Positions 57,368 to 64,000 of a stretch of DNA of 64,000 bases are shown here, piece after piece. The notes under the pieces are model-generated. The model was given only the letters and a program-made list of their open reading frames with translations, was not told where the DNA came from and did no database searches. Every line of letters begins with the position of its first letter. Within the stretch, counting starts at the first letter, position 1. A program made the translations under genes and the position numbers. This DNA is from Blastomyces gilchristii SLH14081 (Eukaryota > Ascomycota > Eurotiomycetes > Onygenales > Ajellomycetaceae). The stretch is taken from positions 6,313,900 to 6,377,899 of the forward strand of contig NW_003101681.1 in assembly GCF_000003855.2 (NCBI RefSeq), in the 5' to 3' direction.

Positions 57368-59074
57368 TTATATAACCTTCTCCCGTCGCAGGTCAGCCAA
57401 CTTTTCCTGTGAGAGACCGAGCTCCTTAAGCACATCGTCCGTATGCTCTCCTAAAAGCGGAGGGTTGCTCCGAACGGAAGCTTCAGTGTTGCTAAACTTA
57501 ACAGGAAAGCCTATTTTATATTCCATTTTAGTAATTAATCTCAAAATTACGGCGAACGATTAGGCTTGGGGGAACATAACACTTACCTACGACCTTGAAA
57601 ATCCCATCGACAGCAGCATCGAAATCGATAGATTTGACCATTTCTCTAGCGTGAGTTTGAGTGTGGGTAAATACCCTCTCTAGGCTGTTAATTGGACCAT
57701 ACGGTATCCCGCTGTTCTCATAGACGTCGAGCCATTCGTCTGTCGTTTTGGTTTTGAACAAGTCGTACAAGATGTTGTTCAGCTCACTTCGATTTCTCAC
57801 CCTTGAATCGTTCGTCAGAAATCTCTCGTCGGTTGCCAAATCAGGCCTTCCCATGCGCTCTGCGAGAACTCCGAATTGCCTATTATTGGTTGCTCCAAGG
57901 ACAAGGTAGGAATCCTTGGTTTTAAAACCTTCGTATGGAACGATGCTCGGGTGAGCCGTCCCCCATCGTTGTGCTTCTTGTCCCATGTTTAGCCAACTGC
58001 TTGCAACATTGATTAGCAGTGATAGCTGCGTTTCGAAGAGGGATCCGTCTAGCTTTTGGCCTTTCCCAGTTCGATGCCTAGCCTGCAACGCCGCCATTAT
58101 TGCTCCGTGCATATACAAGCCCGTACACAGGTCTGTCAAGCCGATTCCGGGTTTTGTAGGTGGGCCATCTGCTTCACCAGTTATATGAAGGAGACCACCT
58201 TCTGCTGCTGCAATTATATCGTAACCAGCGCGTTGGGCATATGGTCCTGCGGCACCATACCCTATGACACTGTCAAATCGCTAGCCCAGATAGCTTTGGA
58301 AGCATCACGTACCCGAAATACTGGCGTGGATGACGGCAGGGTTTATTTTCGAGAGAACATCGTAGCCAATGCCGAGCTCGTCCATTTTTCCCGGGACGAA
58401 ATTTTCGACGCTTTAGAATATCAGCGCCGTTTCAGTCATGGATGGATATAGTCTGGGACCTACACTACGTCTGAAACTTTAACCAGATCGAGGAGAATCT
58501 CCCTGCCCTTTTGGCTCTTCAGGTTCAAGGCAACGGAACGTTTATTCCGATTTACACACGCGAAGTAACAGGATATTGCATCCGTTTGCCACTTTTCGCC
58601 CTCTCCCTCTGTCCTCCAGTATCTCGTGTCATCCTTATTTACATCCCGCAATTAGCTCATATTCATAATATTTTCCAAACTCAAACACCAAACGACGATT
58701 TATACTCACACCTTTTCCAGGCTGCTCGACTTTAATTACGTCTGCGCCATAATCTGCCAATATCTGCGTGCAAAACGGGCCCTAGGTTTATTTTCCAAAA
58801 TGGAAATAACTGTTAGCCTAGCCATGTCCTGAATGGTTGTTTGTAAACATGGCCCCAAACCTACAGCTAATACTCTGGTGAGATCCAGTATTTTAAATCC
58901 ATGCAGCGCCCCGAAAGAATCACCCTTCCCTCCGTCGGGTGAGGTAGTCGAAGAGTAGAACTTCTGTGGAAGATATGGAGCCTGCTGATACCTCGAGACA
59001 TTTGCCCTATGAGTTAAACCCTTCCGTGCAAGAGTAAATCTTAGGCTTGTCCTTTGCGAATGAAAAAACCCCAT
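57368..59074 (-). CDS. Class III (CaiB/BaiF) CoA-transferase, SUGCT-like, mitochondrial
   Basis: Moves CoA between carboxylic acids; the human relative SUGCT makes glutaryl-CoA from glutarate and succinyl-CoA. Six exons: 59074-58865, 58781-58710, 58633-58464, 58410-58313, 58261-57587 and 57510-57368; phases 0, 0, 2, 1, 1 give 455 residues, near SUGCT length. The N-terminus (MGFFHSQRTSLRFTLARKGL, then KFYSSTTS) is Arg-rich without acidic residues, a mitochondrial presequence. Family blocks: GFKILDLTRVLAGPFCTQIL, DYGADVIKVEQPG, GDDTRYWRTE, NRNKRSVALNLKS, VENFVPGKMDELGIGYDVLS, GYGAAGPYAQRAGYDIIAAA and GIGLTDLCTGLYMHG. The Asp in GIGLTD matches the catalytic Asp that forms the acyl anhydride. The C-terminus is GFPVKFSNTEAS...LLGEHTDDVLKELG. 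Every splice junction falls within a conserved block. Substrate specificity is inferred. Divergent from the acyl-CoA dehydrogenase, sharing a 407-bp promoter. Confidence 0.93.
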
Positions 59075-59481
59075 AGCCTTGAGCGCAAATGTGAGCAGAT
59101 TCGATTTTTTCAAAATCCCTTAACCACTTATAACAATACTACTATTATATTTATGATTGTTCGTTTTGATGCACAGCATCGATTTTGACCCCATCATGAG
59201 CTTCGGTTCGGCAATATGCCAGTAAAACCTTCGGCAAATCGGCATTTGGGCAACCCCAGACCAACTTTCCCCGCGTTCGGTAACTAAGTCTTCCTGGCCG
59301 AACAAACTCTGGGGCCACTGCCGGCTCGGCATTCCAAAAAAAAAGGTAGTTACAGCATATGCGCACCCGGAAGCAAAGATGGTATAGACTTCTCCACACC
59401 GATAAAGAGGTGGTAAACACCGCTGCTGAATTAAACACAGGCTCGAGTTGTCATCTACAGCTTCACCTCTTCACCCACACT
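59075..59481. promoter_or_regulatory. Shared divergent promoter, CoA-transferase / acyl-CoA dehydrogenase
   Basis: 407 bp between the two head-to-head start codons, consistent with co-regulation. No factor site could be assigned with confidence. Confidence 0.5.
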
Positions 59482-60842
59482 ATGTCTTTTCTCCCCCCTG
59501 CAATCCGACAGGGACTGGTAAAGCACCTTCCTGTGGCATCCGTGAATATCTCTTTCACTAACTGTACGAGATATCAACGAGATGCCTACGCGGCCCGAAA
59601 TACATATGTCCCCGTCTTTCGCAGCGTATCGGACATAGATCCCTCCATGCCAAAGCAACAGAATACCTCCAGGCGCACGACCCCGACTGGACCGAGTCAC
59701 AACGCACAATCCGCGAATCGATAGCAAAAGTATGCTCTAAATTCCCCGATGAGTACTGGCTAAATGCCGAGGAGACGAAGCGCTATCCACTCGATTTCCA
59801 AGCTGCTCTGGCCAAAGATGGCTGGCTGGGTGTCTGCATGCCCACAGAATTTGGCGGATCCCAGTTGGGTATCTCAGAAGCTGCCGTGATGATGCAGACC
59901 ATATCCGAGTCCGGCGCAGGCATGTCTGGCGCGTCATCGGTGCATATGAATATTTTTGGTTTAGAGCCGGTTGTGAGGTTTGGTAATGCAGAGCAAAAGC
60001 AGCGGTTCTTGATACCGCTAATCCAGGGCCGTGAGCGCGCCTGCTTTGCCGTTACGGAGCCTAATACCGGGCTTGACACACTAAAACTACGGTCAATGGC
60101 TACGCGAGATGGTGACCACTACATCCTCAGGGGCTCGAAGATCTGGATTTCTACCGCGCAACACGCGGAAAAGATCTTAATCCTCGTCAGGACCACCCAG
60201 TTGGACAAAGTTACAAAGCCATCGCAGGGCCTCTCACTCTTCTACACGGATCTCGATAGGTCGCAGGTCGACGTTTCCGAGATCCCCAAAATGGGCCGTG
60301 CCGCCGTCGACACCAACACCCTCTTTTTCGAAAATTGGAAAGTTCCCGCTGCTGATATGATTGGCGAGGAAAACAACGGCTTCAAAATGATCATGCACGG
60401 CATGAATGCCGAGCGCATATTGATTGCCGCGGAGGCTCTAGGACTAGGCTACGCAGCCCTACGTCGGGCGGCTATATACGCGAACGAGAGACAGGTGTTT
60501 GGTCGCTCAATTGGGCAAAACCAGGGCATCCAGCACCCGCTGGCTGATTCGTGGATGAACCTGGAAGCTGCGCGGCTGATGGTCTACCAGGCTGCTAGGA
60601 TGTATGATGCAGGATACACATCGGGCGAGTATGCAAATGCGGCCAAATACTTGGCTGCTGAGGCGGCTTTTAGGGCGTGCGAGAGGGCAGTGATGTCCCA
60701 TGGCGGTATGGGATATGCGAGGGAGTATCACGTCGAGAGATACCTGAGGGAGGCTTTTATTCCGCGCATTGCCCCTGTTAGTCCTGAGCTGATTTGTAAT
60801 TATATTGGGGAGAGGGTGCTTGGGCTGCCGAAGTCGTATTGA
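59482..60842 (+). CDS. Acyl-CoA dehydrogenase family flavoenzyme (5' structure ambiguous)
   Basis: FAD-dependent dehydrogenase. The long frame from at least 59625 to 60842 holds the ACAD folds in order: FPDEYW, DGWLGVCMPTEFGG (N-terminal helical domain); ACFAVTEPNTGLDT and GSKIWISTAQHAEKILILVR (middle beta domain, FAD/substrate contacts); ENNGFKMIMHGMNAERILIA, RQVFGRSIGQNQGIQHPLAD and AVMSHGGMGYAREYHVERYL (C-terminal domain). It ends VLGLPKSY. The ATG at 59482 (MSFLPPAIRQGL) is in another frame. Either an 83-bp intron, 59542-59624 (GTGAAT...TTTCGCAG, CACTAAC inside), joins them in phase to give 425 residues, or there is a one-base frameshift at about 59,620-59,650. The skipped segment (RYQRDAYAARNTYVP) looks coding, so this is open. 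The usual YEGT glutamate is absent; ER in MNAERILIA fits the isovaleryl-CoA dehydrogenase-type catalytic Glu. No PTS1. Confidence 0.85.
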
Positions 60843-61263
60843 TGTGGTTGGGTGGTTAGGTAGGTGGTACAGCATGGATGTCAACATTTCGATTTCAGCG
60901 GAAGGAAAACAAGACTGCGGAATATTCCTCCGTGAGAAGTTAAACTCGTACATATAATCGAAACCCCCTAATGGATTGATATTTTACCTGTACTGTAGTA
61001 TGTGCCGTGCCTTTCTAAGAGAAGCATGCAGCTGGGCTCCAGATAACTTAGAAACCATCAATATTAAATCTTCCCCTTGTGGAATATATAGGGCAATCAA
61101 TCGTTCAATCCATTAAGCACACACAATCACTCGATTAACCCTTTTATCACAACCTCCACACTTTCCTCCTTCAAACCAAGTCTATCATTCCACAAAAACT
61201 TGCGAAAATCGCAGCATGCGTCCTGGGAATAGTAGGCTACCCGAATCAAGTACCAGATAACAC
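60843..61263. other. Intergenic, 0.4 kb
   Basis: Convergent space between the dehydrogenase and the NmrA-like pseudogene. No gene or clear motif. Confidence 0.6.
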
Positions 61264-62157
61264 TTAGCCCACCCCCTTCCATTCAAGCTTCTCGTTCGCC
61301 TCGGATAGTGTCTGCTTGGGATCAATCTTTCGTACATTCCATTTGCTCCCCGTGGCTTTCTCCAGCACGGTAACCATTTCGCTCGCTGTCACTGTATACG
61401 AGGACACGTAGACATACTGATTCGCAGTCGCGCTCGGGTGCTCGAGGATAGCCACCAGGGCGCGCCCCACTTGCGGCTGGGTGAGCATGCTCATAGGAAC
61501 GTTTCCGGCATCCTAGGCAAGTGCGGATTTGCTGGGAATATCATATTGCAAGAAACCGTGTGTTATACAATAAAAGAATTGTTAATCCATCTAACGTGGA
61601 TAAAAGGTCTCTCTTGTTGCGTATCTATTGATTCGTCCTAGAGGGTAAAGTACAAACGATATGGGAACACTTACCCAATCAGCAAGGAGTTCCGGAATCA
61701 GAGCAGTCCAAGTAATTCTTATCTTGTTGGCTCTCAAGATATTCTACCAGGGTGCGCTTTACAGCCTGAATAGGGGCATTTTTTAAAACTTCAGGGTTCC
61801 TGATATCGCTTCAATCGCTCGGGATAACTCCGGCGGCGATGGCGGCGTCGGCAATTTTCTTCTGGTCCGCAAAGGCAGGGGGGCCAAAAATACTTATGAC
61901 GGCGTCTTAACCCTGCAAGATTTCAGTGAGGGAGGATGTGGGGAAGTCAGATTGGCAACTTTGATGTTTTACGGGTACGTCGAGGTTGATGCCTCACGGG
62001 CAAGAACTGTGATGTTGAAAGTTGATTTGAGAAATTCGGCCATGACTGGAGGGCCAATATTGCCCCCAGCCCAACGACGGTGTGTAGTAATCAGTTTGGT
62101 ATTCACAGACACTCAGCCTTACCCCGGTAACATCATTGTCGTAATATGAGTCGCCAT
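61264..62157 (-). pseudogene. NmrA-like / isoflavone-reductase family pseudogene
   Basis: Family members are NAD(P)-binding Rossmann proteins, either reductases or redox-sensing regulators. The last exon (about 61513-61264) is open and well preserved: QPQVGRALVAILEHPSATAN, YVYVSSYTVTASEMVTVLEK and ATGSKWNVRKID. Upstream, minus-strand translation recovers family sequence only in pieces and in different frames: VG.GGNIGPPVMAEFLKSTFNI then TVLAREASTSTYP followed by a stop, then DAVISIFGPPAFADQKKIAD and AAIAAGVIPSD followed by a stop, then NPEVLKNAPIQAVKRTLVEYLE. Stops sit where the conserved text should continue. A possible start is the ATG at 62157 with an intron after MATHITTMMLPG. Several disablements across the first half make a functional gene unlikely. 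Confidence 0.82.
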
Positions 62158-64000
62158 GATGTTGTCTTTAAAGAGACAAAATCGATGATTCTTCAGCAAG
62201 ACAAAACTCATGGCTAGGTGAGCGGTAGGGAGTGTAGATAGAAGAAAACACTTATATCATTCGAAGATAAAACCGGTCTCTCTCCTTATGAATATACCTA
62301 CCGTCATGTATTTGAATATCTATATATAACTCAGGGCATTTCCTCGTAGTTCGCCTCACGACTGAGGCCTTATTCCGGAAACAATGACGTCTTATGCAGG
62401 AGCAGCGCCCTCGATAGGTTTGAACCTTTTACGCACATCTTCTTGAGGCAAAGTACTATGTACGTCGATTTGGTTTGCGAAAGAATCCAAATATGTGGCA
62501 AGGCACTATGATGACAGCGGCTTAGTCCCGGAAACAGCACTCATCTCCAGACTTTGGGCAGTGCAGGGCGGAATTCAATGTCATTCAACATCTCGATATT
62601 AAGGGATAACCTTCAGACCGGTGGCTAACTGGCCCGCAGATTAGGCAGTCCGCGGTGTCGAGTTTGACCCCGTTCTTCCATCCAGCATTCAGATCGGCCA
62701 AATCAAGGACAAATATCAGAAGAAAGTCCAATGCTGACATTGGCAGCCAGATTTCTGGTTCTGAGCAGGGAGTTCATTTCAGAGCCGAAGGTTCCGCTGC
62801 TCGATTCAGGGTGTCTCGACTGAGTGTTACTGACCAATTATTGCTTCTTTTCTCGCAACTTCGAACAGAGATGAGCTAGGTTGATGGCAAAGCAAAGCTG
62901 AGGTCTATCAGCAAGATATCTCAGATGCAATTCGCTGTGATGGCCGAGTCAGCCCGTCAAAAGTGTTCTGGGTCGGGACGATTGGGTTTCTCCGCATCTG
63001 CGCAACTTTGTTCTTGAGCATCGGGATTGAAATTGGGAACCAAGAGTGGGCAGCGAAACCCCAGGCTCAAGAGTGGGAAGGGGAGCCAGGCCGAGGGTGA
63101 CGGGAACGTTAGAAAGGTTAGTTAACTAGCTCAAGCCCCGGATGAGCTAAGCGGTGCTTCCGCCTTAAACACTGTTGGGATGAGGAGTGAAGGTAGGAAC
63201 CCACCATGTCTTTGTATCATCGCCTTATCACCATTGGAGATCGCAAAGGGAAAAGGATAATGTTGATATAGCGAGAGGAATTGAACGAACAGTCTGGGAT
63301 TAGGGCTGCTGGTTGCCCGAAGCAGCGGACTCAGCCCTAGCCCTAATTAATTAACTAGTTAATAACCTCATCCTAACGCCGCGATATCAGCACGCCAACC
63401 AACTAGTCTCTGACCCCCCGGATTTTGTCGAAAAAGGGAGGGGGACGGTAGGTTGTAACTTGTAAGTCGAATTGAGATTTCTCTCTCTCCAGCATCCTTG
63501 GTATCTTGCATTCTTAATCGTCGAATTTGACACCTCGGCGCTCTAATGTGCTCAGCCCTCTGATATGCCTCTGTCAAGTCAACCGAGGCGCCTGTGTAGA
63601 ATGAGCGTACCCATACGAGCTGGCGATAACGTATCAAGCACTTTATCAACCGCTAGACTTCAATAATGTCCCAATCCTGGGCCGGACTGGCAAAGCTGTG
63701 ACCTCCCTGGAGAAACAGAGCTTAACAACGTTTTGGACCGAAGCTCGACGTTGTTAGCTCATGTTCCCTGCATCGTCTACCCCCTATTCACTTAGGCCAA
63801 CGGCCAATTATAAAGCTAGTCAAAAAATATCTTCGGACAGCTCTGTTGAAGCTGGACCTGGAGCTGGAGGGAGCTTTTGGGCGACTGGCGAGGATTAGGC
63901 CAAGTCCTCTACTTGAAGGAGTCGCTTGGTGACAGCCAGCGCGCCAATCAGTGGTGTGATGTATGAATGATGTATGTTACCCCACTCCTGTCGACCCCTC
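62158..64000. other. Degenerate DNA at the right edge, no intact gene
   Basis: Short coding-like stretches appear (plus strand near 62,655-62,730, GVEFDPVLPSSIQIGQIKDK; plus near 62,900, AEVYQQDISDAIRCDGR; minus 63,368-63,649), each ending at stops and none recognised. They may be remains of one or more decayed genes, or of a gene continuing beyond the edge. Confidence 0.4.

Noticed and set aside
1..64000. CRISPR arrays, bacterial insertion sequences, prophage
   Set aside because: No regularly spaced direct repeats and no such genes; spliceosomal introns show this is eukaryotic DNA.

Overview
The window reads as nuclear DNA of a filamentous ascomycete (Pezizomycotina). The genes are split by short GT-AG introns, most 50-260 bp. 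They include typical mould families: a Zn(II)2Cys6 regulator with a Fungal_trans_2-type domain, a fungal rhodopsin-domain membrane protein, an APC permease and a Rieske oxygenase. Intergenic DNA is long and full of microsatellites and homopolymer runs. Gene content looks most like Eurotiomycetes, perhaps Onygenales, but that placement is resemblance only. There are no bacterial operons, CRISPR arrays or intact transposons.

Layout. 1-4065 (-): 5' and central part of a long kinesin, running off the left edge. 8.2-10.5 kb (+): an unusual ORF joining a PD-(D/E)XK nuclease-like segment to a protein-kinase domain, followed by a broken unrecognised reading frame (10.8-11.7 kb). 12.4-14.5 kb (-): SUN-domain nuclear envelope protein. 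About 16.7-17.0 kb: an isolated Ty3/gypsy reverse-transcriptase relic. 17.3-24.2 kb: a dense housekeeping block with MDV1 (-), chorismate mutase (+), BCP1 (-) and a 104-residue conserved-looking protein (+). 25.5-26.0 kb (-): a two-exon small secreted protein. 28.1-30.7 kb (+): C6 transcription factor. 32.0-37.3 kb: APC permease (-) and rhodopsin-domain protein (+), divergent. 39.5-41.0 kb (+): choline-monooxygenase-like Rieske enzyme. 43.4-44.7 kb (-): proline-rich conserved protein. 44.7-55.2 kb: a gene desert of about 10.5 kb. 55.6-56.5 kb (-): DUF1275-like membrane protein. 57.4-60.8 kb: a divergent pair of a class III CoA-transferase (SUGCT-like, mitochondrial presequence) and an acyl-CoA dehydrogenase, probably one metabolic module. 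61.3-62.2 kb (-): an NmrA/isoflavone-reductase-like pseudogene. 62.2-64 kb: degenerate DNA.

Exon models were built by hand from reading frame, splice consensus and family motifs, and intron phases were checked to close the frame. The main points for follow-up are the nuclease-kinase fusion, the CoA-transferase/dehydrogenase pair with its ambiguous 5' frame, and two strongly over-represented short palindromic motifs confined to non-coding DNA.
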